Assembly: GCA_037974335.1 (NCBI GenBank)
Contig: CM075760.1
Span: 41,854,103-41,918,102 of the forward strand
Length of the DNA: 64,000 bases
Source: Prionace glauca
Lineage: Eukaryota; Chordata; Chondrichthyes; Carcharhiniformes; Carcharhinidae
Reading direction: 5' to 3'
The first letter of the stretch is position 1. The number at the start of each line of letters is the position of its first letter. A program made the position numbers and the translations under genes. The notes beneath the pieces are model-generated. The model was not told the DNA's origin. It ran no database searches and was given only the letters and a program-made list of their open reading frames with translations. Positions 54,153 to 64,000 of the stretch are shown here, in pieces.

Positions 54153-54225
54153 AAGCTTCTTCTTTCTCCGTTCACTCTGTATATTGACGCGAATCTCCTG
54201 TCAAAATTAGGAGAAAACAAATAAA

Positions 54226-54535
54226 GAACAAAGAACAACACAGCACGGGAAACAGGCCCTTCGGCCCAACGAGCCCGCGCCGCCGTCCCATGGTCAGTGA
54301 CCTATTCATGACTCTAGTCTATGCCTAATGTGTGAGGATCAGGGTGGTCCAATATAGGGACAATTTGTTACCCAATCAATCAGCCTAAAAGCACATTTTT
54401 GGGATGTGGGAGGAAACCGGAGCACCCGGAGGAAACCCACGCAACCACGGGGAGAACGCGCAAACTCCCACGGACACAGGCCCAAATCCATGTGTCCGCA
54501 CAGCAACAGAGATAGCCTCTGAGCTGTCATGATGC
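54226..54535 (-). mobile_element. HE1-related SINE, complete variant
   Basis: The plus strand starts with the tail complement (CAGGCCCTTCGGCCCAACGA) and shows TGGGAGGAAACCGGAGCACC. The head end is altered. It begins 74 bp after the tRNA-Gly gene. Confidence 0.7.
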
Positions 54536-54932
54536 CCTCGAGATGGGGGAATCGACAAGGGGAAATATTAAGTATTGGAACAAATCGCGAGGGAAATGGA
54601 TCACAATATTCGGAAGGAGGTGCTGTTGTGAATGGTGTTATTGATGATTGAGTGGAAAGTGTTGGATCGTTGGGCTACTGGTGGTTCGTTCCCTTCCCTC
54701 CCGTTGAATTCCTGCCTGTGATAAGAAACATGGATTCATTTTAACTGCCAGTTCATAGGAGAAAGGGAATAACCAACACACCACAGCAGTGCTGCAGGAT
54801 CAACGGAACTAAAGAGACTTGTATAGAATTGTAAACAGAGCGGTCATGCTGCAGTTCTGGAACAGGTTTTCAGAAATAGAATTGTGGTCATTGACACACA
54901 AGTTTAGAATATATTTAACTGCTGCTGTCTCA

Positions 54933-55006
54933 GTCTCTGTGGCGCAATGGGTCAGCGCGTTTAGCTGTTAACCGAAAGGTTGGTGGTTCGAGACCACCCA
55001 GGGACG
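54933..55006 (+). tRNA. tRNA-Asn (GTT)
   Basis: A 74-nt gene with acceptor GTCTCTG/CAGGGAC, anticodon arm TTTAG-CTGTTAA-CCGAA (one weak pair), B-box GGTTCGAGACC, and a TTTTT stop at 55,009-55,013. Decodes AAC and AAU. Confidence 0.9.
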
Positions 55007-55009
55007 GAT

Positions 55010-56700
55010 TTTTGCTATTTTTCTCACTATCAGCATTCACGGGTAAACAGTTGCCTGTTTCAACTCATTGAAAAGTCTGGAACTACGAGAGAGAATTTGG
55101 TCGTGTACAAGCTGAGACATTGTATATGCCTCTGATTCTGTGTGTGCCCTTGTATCTCTCGAGTTACCAGGATCTCTGCATGTCTGCGTCTGAATCTAGT
55201 GTGCCCCTAAATCTACATGTGTCCCTGAATCTGTGTATGCCCCCCTGTTTCTCTGTAGGCTCCAATACCTGTGTGTGTGTGTGTGTAAATGTCTGATTCT
55301 TTGTGTATTTTTTAAGACTAAACCGTGAAAATGTCGGACAAACGAATTGCAGAGAGCAGCAATGTTTACCCACTAAGATTCTGAATTTGATTAACTCTGA
55401 TAACTGCATCGAATGTACAATTTGAAGTTTCAAATAATCCCAAATTCAATCTCCAGACATTATCTCCCAATGGGAAATGAAGAACACGGTTTATCTGCGG
55501 TGCCTGGTTATAAAAAGGGCGAATACGCCAGCCGAGAGCCTTCTATAAACTCCAATCTCGGACAATATCGTTCAATATTCATATTTCAGCAACCGGTTCG
55601 CAGACTCACAAGAACCAGCACCTGCAGTCGCTGTGGTCCGCCAGCAGATGGTGGTGTTGTATCACTTTAATCACAAGGTTAGTGGAGCAGGTTTGAGGAG
55701 ATATTTGAGGAAAATGTATTTCCATGTTTCCATGGAAAGAGAACAATCAGTAAAGCAATGGCATTAATGTCTCTGTCAGTAAGATTCACAGGGAAATCTG
55801 GCCGAAGGATAATGAATTTAATACTTGCATTCCTATTTACCTTCCCGCTAGTAAACATGTCGATTACCAGCTAATTATTGTATAACCTTACATTTTAGTG
55901 ATTTAAAGATTTGTCTATTTTATCATCCAGACATTATCAAATAATATTTCATTATAATTGGACACATGCCTCTTTTTCGCTGGATTTTCCATTCCTCGGC
56001 GCTCATTTTTTTCCTTAGTCCGTTCAGAAATCCAGCCGAACCCTGCCTCTATAATATGTTCTGTGTATATGTAAATATAGTTCCTTGTTATAATTTTTGA
56101 CTTTAGCACAATTCGAGCCCTAACTTACTTTGATCTATAACACAATTTCATCCACACAATTATACTGCACTTTTTAGTTAATATCCATCTATTTTTCTCA
56201 CTCGCTCTTTGTTCGATTCCATCTATTAGACACATTTTATAGAAAAACAATTAGTGAGAAAGTGTCTGCTTTATTAGTGATACACGGGTGTGTTCAGTAG
56301 TGCATGACATAGAGCCTAGCACAATAATATCTGAGATGGAGCCTAATGTAACGTAAGTGAACTCTTGACTAAGTAATAATAGTCCAGAGACGATGACTTG
56401 TAGCATTTATCATGGCATGTCTATATGTATTAATAAATGAAGCGGCATGTAATGTAGTGTAAACAGTTGCAAAGTCTATTGCAATAATGATTCAAATGAG
56501 TCAAACGCAGTATATAAAGAGACATGGCCTAGTGCATTACTGTACAAGACTGCACCAAATGTGTGATTGTAGTGAACACTGCCATGAACAGTCATAAATG
56601 AGACAAGGTTAATTGTAGCCGTTATCGAAGCACAGCCCAGTGCATGAATAATGAAATTAAGCTTCAGATTGCGTGATCATTGGTCACAAACTGGTTCAGC
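55010..56700. other. Unassigned spacer in the tRNA cluster
   Basis: A short (TG)n at 55,271-55,288 is the only recognisable feature. No gene or mobile element identified. Confidence 0.45.
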
Positions 56701-56714
56701 TGCTGTCTTAGTCT

Positions 56715-56788
56715 CTGTAGCGCAATTGGCCAGCGCGTTTGGCTATTAATGGAAAGGTTGTTGGTTCGAGACCACCCAAAGTCGGAAT
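56715..56788 (+). pseudogene. tRNA-Asn-derived relic with ATT anticodon
   Basis: A duplicate of the 54,933 gene with shared flanks (upstream CTGCTGTCT-AGTCTCTGT, downstream CAGT-ATTCACGG-TAAACAGT). Anticodon loop CTATTAA gives ATT instead of GTT. The anticodon stem has a G-G clash and the acceptor stem two mismatches. Probably not functional. Confidence 0.8.
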
Positions 56789-57059
56789 TTTACTATTTCC
56801 TCATCATCAGTATTCACGGTTAAACAGTTGCCTGTTGGCAATGGATCCGTGGATGCCAATAAAAAATAGCTGTGAATTGTTCCTGTTATCTGGTATTACC
56901 AACATTATTTAATGATGATTGACTTCAAACATATTACACATAACATTTTATATATATATATATCTGTACACCATTACATGTATATATATCGTGTATATAT
57001 ACCTTTAAACATAAAAAAAAACAACTGAAAAATGAGCTATTGGCTGAGCGTTTGTTCCA

Positions 57060-57240
57060 ATTCCACATCCCTGCTTCCATTCATTCCTGGATAGATCATA
57101 AATCTGTCTAACCCAAACTGAAATGTGTTCAATGATGGAGCATCAACACCCTCTGGAGTAGAGAATTCCCAAGATTCACCAGCCTTTGAGTAAAGCATTT
57201 TCACCTCATCACAGTTCTAAATCATCAGCGCCTTATCCTG
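57060..57240 (-). mobile_element. Old LINE 3' coding relic, copy 1 of a duplicated pair
   Basis: CATTCATTCCTGGATAGATC and AAGATTCACCAGCCTTTGAG are the complement of an ancient LINE C-terminal region. The same segment recurs at 63,240-63,450, part of the cluster's duplicated flanks. Confidence 0.6.
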
Positions 57241-57315
57241 AGATTGTGTCTTTGCCGAAATAAAACTAAAGGTAAGTGACTCACGGATGAAGTAATAGTT
57301 TAAAGCCAGCCAGCT

Positions 57316-57387
57316 TCCCTGGTGGTCTAGTGGTTAGGATTCGGCGCTTTCACCGCTGCGGCCCGGGTTCGATTCCCGGTCAGGGAT
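57316..57387 (+). tRNA. tRNA-Glu (TTC), copy 1
   Basis: 72 nt, acceptor TCCCTGG/TCAGGGA, anticodon arm CGGCG-CTTTCAC-CGCTG, B-box GGGTTCGATTCCC. Structure intact. No strong T-run follows. Confidence 0.92.
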
Positions 57388-57807
57388 TGTAGATTTATTG
57401 CTGTACAACAATCCTAGGTTACTTCCCGGTCTGCACCAGTTCTGTCGGAATCAGTATCAGAGAGATTTCCTTTTCAGTATCTAAATTGGAAATGTCACAT
57501 TTAAAGAACAGAGAAAAAAAGGAGCGACAGATTACAAAGCGCTGATGGTACAAATGCTGAGATTATTGGAAGAAAGATGAAAATGATGCATTAATGAATG
57601 GGTAGAAATCATTGATCCCTTAGATATTTGCGAGACGAACGCTTTTAAATATTGATGTTGGGGATAAGATGTACAATCAGATAGAAAGTAACGGTTATCT
57701 TCCTGAATTCAGTGACATGGGCTCTCAGTCTGACCATCGGAACCTGCAGCAACACAGCGCAGTTGAACATTGCAGACAGGTTGATTTGCTCCATTAGTTT
57801 TCCAGTT

Positions 57808-57880
57808 GTTTCTGTAGTGTAGTGGTTATCACATTCGCCTAACACTCGAAAGGTCCCCGGTTCGAAACCGGGCAAAAACG
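57808..57880 (+). tRNA. tRNA-Val (AAC), copy 1
   Basis: 73 nt, anticodon loop CTAACAC, B-box GGTTCGAAACC, acceptor GTTTCTG against CAAAAAC with one C-A mismatch. Probably functional or nearly so. A LINE 3' end is inserted 20 bp downstream. Confidence 0.85.
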
Positions 57881-57899
57881 TTCATTAAGCTTTCTCATG

Positions 57900-58076
57900 C
57901 CGGGGAAGGGAAAAAGACGCGGGTTGATGGGTTTTTGATGAGAGAGGGGATTAAGGGTTATGGGGAGAGGGCGGGAATGTGGAGCTGAGTCACGACAGAT
58001 CGGCCATGATCTTATTGAATGGCGGGCCAGGCTCGAAGGGCTCGTTGGCCTACTCCTGCTCCTATTTCTTATGTTC
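57900..58076 (+). mobile_element. CR1-type LINE (family B) 3' end
   Basis: GGGTTGATGGGTTTTTGATG to the CTCCTATTTCTTATGTTC tail. The other tRNA-Val unit (62,667 on) lacks it, so it arrived after that duplication. Confidence 0.9.
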
Positions 58077-58433
58077 ATTACCTGAACCTCGATGTTAGAG
58101 GCCTGTTATCATTGCCCTCAAATACTTTCCGTGAAATAAGAACCTATTTTACGTACTGACAGGGAAGTTCGATTTTGACATCGAGCACATATCCGCATCT
58201 CATTCAGTCAACAAAGAATTTAATGGGTTTATAGGTGCTGACTAATATGGTTAATCACCATCTGATCACTGTTCGATAGTAGTCTGTGCTTAAAAAGACA
58301 GATACGAGTTATACAGAGGAAATGACACACATTTCACAGAAAAATCACATGACGAAAAGGACACTACACATACACCTGTTTTCAATCTGAGCTGTGAGGC
58401 TACAGCAGTAAGGACCAAAACTCAAACCCATTT

Positions 58434-58515
58434 TACCAGCGGTGGGATGGGAACCCACACCTCCACAGAGACTGGAGTCTTAATCCAGCGCCTTTGACTG
58501 CTCGGCCACACTACT
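58434..58515 (-). tRNA. tRNA-Leu (AAG), diverged
   Basis: 82 nt with long variable arm. Anticodon arm CTGGA-TTAAGAC-TCCAG, TTTT stop downstream (complement of 58,416-58,419). The T-loop is TTCCCAT instead of TTCGAAT and the acceptor AGTAGTG/CGCTGGT has a mismatch, so activity is doubtful. Confidence 0.75.
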
Positions 58516-59072
58516 ACATTAGGATGTATCATAATCATATTATTTAATGGAAATGTTACTGAAATTCGTATAAAGCAATGCAGTTGGGGAAGACCATCGG
58601 GAGGATTGAGTCAGATCTTTCCCTGTACCAGATAAGCCTGAACTGTGTAACAAACAGAAATCATTTCCAGTCAGAAACACAATGAGCGGCACTGAACGGA
58701 CAGCATCATTTAAACTGTCCTTAAGCTCGTCGCTTCTCAATTTCCTTTTTGCTCTGTTTTTTGAAGGTCAGCAGTGGGGGTGTGGAAATGGCCTTCGCGT
58801 GATATTCGCCTCCATCGATTGTACACTGAAGAAGATGCCACAGCTTCTGAACTCTGGGGATTGACTGGGGGAGGAAGAACACTGACCGCCGGATCCCAGA
58901 GGAGGTCGATGCGTGATTTTTTTGGTGTGTCGCATCGGAGCTGACGATTGATGAGTCAAATGCAATATTCTGTTCTTACAGGGACATCTGTCAAAAACGG
59001 CACCGCACACACTCCTGTATCCAACCAGAGCTGTTGGATTTCAACTCCAAGGTCAAAAACTTGCACCAACTC

Positions 59073-59154
59073 TGGCAGCGGTGGGATTCGAACCCACGCC
59101 TCGATAGAGACTGGAGCCTAAATCCAGCGCCTTAGACCGCTCGGCCACGCTACC
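59073..59154 (-). tRNA. tRNA-Leu (TAG)
   Basis: 82 nt, perfect acceptor GGTAGCG/CGCTGCC, anticodon arm CTGGA-TTTAGGC-TCCAG, B-box GGTTCGAATCC, TTTTT stop (complement of 59,055-59,059). Looks fully functional. Confidence 0.95.
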
Positions 59155-60167
59155 ACACATCAAGGTGTCATAATCATGTATTTTCATTGCATTAATACTG
59201 AAATATATCAGAATCCGTGGAGCTGGGATGGGCCATGAGGAAATCGTATCCGAATCAGATGATCCTGGAATGTGCAGCAAACAAAAATCATCTCCAGTCA
59301 GAGACACAATGAGCTGCAGTGAGGAGCCGGCTCCATTTAAACTGAATTAACCTCGTCTGGACCCCAGAAAGGACAATATGTCTTCCTGTTGAACTGGCTC
59401 AGGGTTTTCACTTGAGAAATGACAGAACACACGGCGAGGCTGAGATTTGAGCGTTCCGCAGGGAAATAACTGAAATTTATTGTCACTGATTGGAGGAGAG
59501 CAATAAATCTTCATTCCCTGGCTTGCAATCAAAACAGCAGTGAAAGCTTCAAACTCTAACCACCAGACCAGCAGATTACAGCGGGTTTTACAATTTGTTT
59601 TGTCCATGATCCTGTTGTTACTTTAATTTCCACGCCAGACCACTTGCACCAAAACCTAACACCTGCGAAATGTTACCATTTTCAACACCAGGGAAGTGTT
59701 CAGCCAATTGCAGCAATAATTCTACAATAGTTATCCCGTCCGAATCCCATGGAATGAAACTGGGCAGATTTTTTTTTTCCGAATCCTTTTTATTGAATAC
59801 TGAGGGAAAAGTTCTATTCTTCATATTTTTGTAAATTTTAATTAGTCTGATGGGTTCACCCTGCATTCTCTAATTGTGAAATCAGGGGTCAGTCCTTAAA
59901 AGCGGCAGAATGTAAGGTTGGAGGATGTTTTATTTGACACAAGGAATGATGGACAAGGTAACACTGAGCTGGTGATTGCGGAACCCGGGTGTTCCAATGA
60001 TGCAAAGTCATCATTTTCACCACCATGGGCTCGATGACAGGTGTCAAGTGTGGAAATAAGCAGAGTGCGTTTTTATAATGAGAAACCTGCCCATTGGGTG
60101 ACGGAAGAGAAGGAAGAGAAACGCTAAAATGAGGATGATCTGCTGATTGGGAAAGTCACTGTCAGCT

Positions 60168-60210
60168 TCCCTGTTGGATCAGTGGTTTGGATTCTGCACT
60201 GTGGCCACAA
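60168..60210 (+). pseudogene. tRNA-Glu 5'-half relic
   Basis: TCAGCTTCCCTGTTGGATCA and GTGGTTTGGATTCTGCACTG follow the leader, acceptor and D-arm of the tRNA-Glu copies, but the anticodon and T-arm are missing. Confidence 0.65.
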
Positions 60211-60346
60211 GTTTATATCACTTGTGTGTGATATAAACATGGCAATGTGACGGAGAAACTTGTATTTGGTGAATAAAACGACAGAAACAAAACAAAAGGC
60301 AGTTGGCTCATGGATAATATAATACTTTATAGTGTAGTAATCAGCT

Positions 60347-60418
60347 TCCCTGGTTGTCAAGTGGTTAGGATTCGGTGCTTTCACCGCCGCGGCCCGGGTT
60401 CGATTCCCGGTCAGGGAA
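60347..60418 (+). tRNA. tRNA-Glu (TTC), copy 2
   Basis: Same tRNA as 57,316 with the same leader (CAGCTTCCCTGG) and about 270 bp of matching downstream sequence. Anticodon arm CGGTG-CTTTCAC-CGCCG. One D-stem pair is lost (GTCA for GTCT). Confidence 0.88.
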
Positions 60419-60689
60419 TGTAGATTTATTGCTGTACAACAATCCTGTGTTACTTCCCGGTCTGCACCAGTTCTGTTGGAGTCACTATCAGGGAGATTTC
60501 CTCTTTAGTATCTGAATTGGAAATGTTACATTTAAAGAACAAAGGAAAAAGGGAGCGACAGGCTTCAAAGCACTGATGAGACAAAATGCGGATGATTTTT
60601 GGAAGAAAGATGAAAATGATGCATTAATGAATGGGTAGAAATCATTGCTCCCCTAGATATTTGCGAGACAAACGCTTTTAAATGTTTTT

Positions 60690-61350
60690 ATTCTAACATG
60701 AATCTTAGGAGGAGGAGCAGACCACTCGGCCCATCGAGATTTCCACCATTCATTATCATCATGGCTGATCTTTGGATATAACTTAGTTTTTCCAGCAACT
60801 CCCCATATCCCTGAATTCTCCAAGAAATCAGAAACCTGTTTATCCCAACTTTATATGTGCTTGATGATGGGACATACATCACTGTCAGGTACAGAGAATG
60901 CCAAAGATTCTCACCCTTTGAGTGAAGCAATTTCTGCTTATCTTGGCCTTAAATGATAATCTGTGCCGCATTGGGTCAGATTCCCGAACAGCAGAAAAAA
61001 GAAAATCTCTCAGCCTTCTTCCATCAAACCGAATCAGAACTGTGTAGATTCAAAGAGATCACCTCATATTCTTCTAAACTACAGACAATTTCATCATAGG
61101 ACAACTTACTGACCCCAGGGAGCAATCTGGTGAACCTTCTCCTTACCGTTTCTAATGCAAAGCATAAACATTTTTAAATGTGACTGTCACATCTGCGCAG
61201 AATATTCAACCTGACTTCAACAAAACCCTGTGTAACAGGAGAAAAACCTCGTTATTTTTAAACTCCTGTCTGCCGCCAGTAAGAACAAAATGTAATTTCC
61301 TTCCAATTAACTGCTGCACCTACATGTGTATTCCTTGTGTAAATACATCT
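60690..61350 (-). mobile_element. Old CR1-type LINE 3' region
   Basis: The plus strand runs from AGGAGGAGCAGACCACTCGG (3' end) through complement of C-terminal codons (CACCCTTTGAGTGAAGCAAT) to about 61,350. Many stops. Confidence 0.65.
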
Positions 61351-61551
61351 ATTCTATTCTTAATATCAACATTTATATTTTTCAGCTCCTCAAATATGTT
61401 CTGGTCATTCTATATTTTTTCACGAAGAAGAAAATCGGTTTACTTTCCAAAGTTGCACCCGATCTGCCCCTATACTTAGAAGAGCACTCTGCTCCACCTC
61501 CCACTCTACCTGCCTTTTTCCTACGGTTTATTGTAACTAAACTTTGTGTGG

Positions 61552-61624
61552 AGGCTCCAGCGAGAATTGAACTCGCGACCCCTGGTTTACTAGACCAGTG
61601 CTCTAACCACTGAGCTACGGAGCC
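61552..61624 (-). tRNA. tRNA-Thr (AGT) on a body resembling Thr-TGT
   Basis: 73 nt, acceptor GGCTCCG/TGGAGCC, D-arm TAGCTCAGTGGTTAGAGCA, anticodon arm CTGGT-CTAGTAA-ACCAG (anticodon AGT), T-arm GCGAGTTCAATTCTCGC. From memory the body matches vertebrate Thr-TGT genes better than Thr-AGT genes. Confidence 0.88.
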
Positions 61625-61977
61625 AAATGCTATCGCCACCTTGCGGTACGAATAGCATTATCAGTGGATTGAGGAGCAGGATGGGGTTTGAGGTGGGGGA
61701 TTTTTGATGAATGTGGAAATGTCTGAGGTGGAGAGCAGAAAGTTAAAAGCCGCAACTTGAAAGTGACATGATTTGACATGTGTGCTGTGTGTGTATTTGA
61801 CATGTATGTTGTGTATCTGACATGTATGTTCTTCAGAGTTTTTCGTTAGTGTTACACCTCTGACTTCTCCAGCTCCGATGCCAGTTCATCCAGCTGGAAG
61901 ATTTGGATGTTGTTCCCTTCACAGACGCTGTGGGGCGGGTTTTCATTAAATAAAGAATTGAACAAAAAATGATTCAC

Positions 61978-62037
61978 TCCGTGACTGGGAATCGAAACCG
62001 CGTCACGGCGCCGATCCTGATCACTGGACCTTCAGTG
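61978..62037 (-). pseudogene. tRNA-Glu-derived relic without an anticodon
   Basis: On the minus strand GGTCCAGTGATCAGGATCGG and GGTTTCGATTCCCAGTCACG align with tRNA-Glu D-arm and T-arm, but the anticodon arm is deleted or scrambled. Confidence 0.6.
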
Positions 62038-62447
62038 ATGCTGATGTGAAAGATTTGTAATGAATTGACCATCTCTGTGCCCATTGCTTTATTTCCAATA
62101 ATTTTCAACAAAAATAAGTCACGATGAGAAATGACTGGAAGCGAAAATGACAGGATTTGAAGCTCAGTTAGAAATTCCCCATCCATCTTCTGGGCAGGGA
62201 TTGCAGTCTCAATGTTGGCAATTCTGCAGCTTATATCGACAAACAGCCATTCAGTCTGTGTTCCTGCCTGTCTTCTCGATCGGAGTAACTCCGTTTGATA
62301 AAGTGTCACCTGGACTCGAAACGTCCGCCCTTTTCACTCCTTACAGGTGCTGTCAGACATTGGGAGATTTTGGAACATTTCCTCTTTTCCCATCCGCAGT
62401 AATTTGCTTTTATCACTGAGGACAATTGATTGGGATTATTCGAAGAA

Positions 62448-62739
62448 AGATGAAAATGATGCATTAATGAATGGGCAGAAATCATTGCTCCCTTAGATAT
62501 TTGCCAGATGAAAGTTTTGATGTTGGGGATAAGTTGTACAATCAGGTTGAAATAACGGTTATCTCCCTGAATTCAGTGACATGGGCTCTCAGTCTGACCA
62601 TCGGAACCTGCAACAACACAGCGCAGTTGAACATTGCAGACAGGCAGATTCGCTATACTGTCAGCTGTTTCTGTAATGTAGTAGTTATCACATTCGTCTA
62701 ACACACGGAAGGTCCCCGGTTCGAAACCGGGCAGAAACA
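62448..62739 (+). repeat. Duplicated tRNA-Val unit, copy 2 (with copy 1 at about 57,576-57,880)
   Basis: Shared text includes GATGCATTAATGAATGGG, TGAATTCAGTGACATGGG and ACACAGCGCAGTTGAACATT, leading into the tRNA. The first part of the unit also follows tRNA-Glu copy 2 (60,605-60,690). Confidence 0.85.
62667..62739 (+). tRNA. tRNA-Val (AAC), copy 2, D-loop altered
   Basis: Acceptor GTTTCTG/CAGAAAC perfect, anticodon arm TTCGT-CTAACAC-ACGGA, B-box GGTTCGAAACC. The D-loop reads AGTAGTTA in place of AGTGGTTA, losing one of the invariant GG pair, so A-box and folding may be weakened. Confidence 0.75.
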
Positions 62740-62749
62740 ATTATTAAGC

Positions 62750-63200
62750 TTTCTCGTGTGGTGGAAGGGAAAACTGTTTGATTTGTTGCTTAACATGAAC
62801 CGAACTTCGATGTTAAACACATGTTATCGTTGATCTGATATCACCCTCAAATACTTTCTGTGAAATTATAAACACGTTATTTTGACGAAAAGACAGGGAA
62901 GTCGGTTTTGACACCGAGCATTTGTCCGCATCTTATTCAGTCTACAACAGATTTAATGGGTTTCTAGGTGCAGATTAATATGGTTAATCACCGTCTGAAA
63001 TATCTGATAGTAGTGTGTGCTCAAAAAGACATCAGCATTCACAGCAAACAGTTGCCTGTTGGCAATGGGTCCGTGGGTGCCAATAAAAAATAGCTGTCAA
63101 TTGTTCCCGGCTGTACTGTTATCTGGTGTTACCAACATTATTTAATGACGATTGATTTCTAACACATCACTAATAACATTAAATGTTCCATTACATCACT
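62750..63200 (+). repeat. Duplicated flank of the tRNA cluster
   Basis: 62,750-63,010 matches 58,080-58,290 (the flank of tRNA-Val copy 1). 63,030-63,175 matches 56,796-56,950 (the flank of the tRNA-Asn relic), for example AACAGTTGCCTGTTGGCAAT. The order differs from the first copy. Confidence 0.8.
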
Positions 63201-63224
63201 AAACTTTTTTTAAAAAAAATCTGC

Positions 63225-63480
63225 AATCGAAACATGAACTTGTGGCTGAGCATTTGTTCCAATTCCATATCTCTATTTCCATTCATTCCTGGATAGATCA
63301 TTAACCTGTCTAACCCAACCTGAAATGTGTTCAATGAAGGAACATCAGAACCCTCTGGAGTGGAGAACTCCCAAGATTCACCAGCCTTTGAGTGAAGCAA
63401 TTTCTCCTCATCTCAGTCCTAAATCATCAGCGCCTTATCCTGAGATTGTGCCCCCGTGTCTCAGATTCCCGGATCAGAGG
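63225..63480 (-). mobile_element. Old LINE 3' coding relic, copy 2
   Basis: Same segment as 57,060-57,240 (CATTCATTCCTGGATAGATC, AAGATTCACCAGCCTTTGAG). Confidence 0.6.
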
Positions 63481-64000
63481 AAATAATGTTTCAGTTGTTC
63501 AATGCTTTCTATTCTTTCCCGTTAAAGCTGTTGAGATTTTCCAGCATTTTCCGTTTTCGATTCAGATTCCAGCATCCTCAGATTTTGCTTTCATTCTGTC
63601 TGAAATGCGGGGATCCAAACTGCACACACTGTTCCAAATGTGGTCTCAACAAAACCCTGAATTACTGGAGCAAGATTTCAATCACTTCAAAACTTAATTC
63701 TGTGCTCAAGGCTGGAAGGAGAGTGCGACAGTAGATAATTCTCACTGTGTACATTCCTGTAATCAGTAACTGGATCGGGAAGATAAGATATCTGTGTTTC
63801 TTTGTACTGTTATCTGTAAACTCCATCTCCTCTCAATGCCATGAATCACCCATTCGCTTTCCCTGCTTTCCAGTTTGGTAAATGACTTGTTCCCGTTACC
63901 CCCCGTGATGAATTCCTGCCGTGTGTTACCTTCCAAGTTTCACAGGAGCCACAGTGATGAGGTTGGTGGGATTTGGAAATTGAAAGTGTCACATGAGCAG
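63481..64000. other. Unassigned window end
   Basis: A SINE-like module GAGATTTTCCAGCATTTTCC (63,533-63,552) also occurs, diverged, near 45,230-45,270. Nothing else recognised. Confidence 0.45.

Noticed and set aside
1-64000. CRISPR arrays, operons or ribosome binding sites
   Set aside because: Spliceosomal introns, pol III tRNA genes, SINEs and LINEs show vertebrate nuclear DNA; the tandem arrays seen have no spacers.

Overview
The window looks like nuclear DNA of a cartilaginous fish, most likely a shark. The evidence is: tRNA-derived SINEs of the HE1 type known from elasmobranchs; dense young and old CR1-type LINEs; two GPR139-like receptor genes (a family I recall as expanded in sharks); and an immunoglobulin heavy-chain transmembrane exon pair. 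All assignments come from reading the sequence; no search was run. Repeat edges are good to about 5-30 bp unless a target-site duplication fixes them.

Layout. 1-8.7 kb: mostly unassigned AT-rich DNA, a (TC)n tract and a decayed LINE (5.8-8.7 kb). 8.7-15.5 kb, block 1, minus strand: a two-exon GPR139-like gene (exon 1 at 15,070-15,355, exon 2 at 12,211-13,118), then in the gene's own direction a purine tract, a SINE and a fossil Ty3/gypsy piece. 15.6-26.5 kb: nested LINEs around an isolated IgM-type transmembrane exon pair (M1 23,024-23,151; M2 23,284-23,292). 26.7-40.1 kb, block 2, plus strand: a paralogous GPR139-like gene (exon 1 26,700-26,916, exon 2 32,879-33,780), followed by the same series of purine tract, SINE and gypsy fossil. 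The two blocks are therefore an inverted segmental duplication, and intron sequence is shared too. Block 2 later took a Penelope-like element (PLE), three LINE pieces and a nearly full-length CR1 LINE (35,154-39,414) that splits its gypsy fossil. 40.1-52.7 kb: minisatellites, SINEs, LINE relics, PLE insertions and two GC-rich promoter-like islands (about 45.4-45.8 and 50.5-51.2 kb) with no gene attached. 52.7-62.8 kb: a tRNA cluster (Gln-CTG, Gly-GCC, Asn-GTT, two Glu-TTC, two Val-AAC, Leu-AAG, Leu-TAG, Thr-AGT and three tRNA relics) that grew by local duplication of gene plus flank.

Host genes: the two receptors share their splice phase and nearly all of exon 2 but differ at the N-terminus. 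Gene 1 has four 42-bp repeats that each bring an in-frame ATG. Gene 2 keeps an apparently working acceptor although a LINE ends about 40 bp upstream of it. The most surprising single item is the orphan immunoglobulin membrane exon pair lying between two inverted receptor genes, with no constant-domain exon seen in the window.
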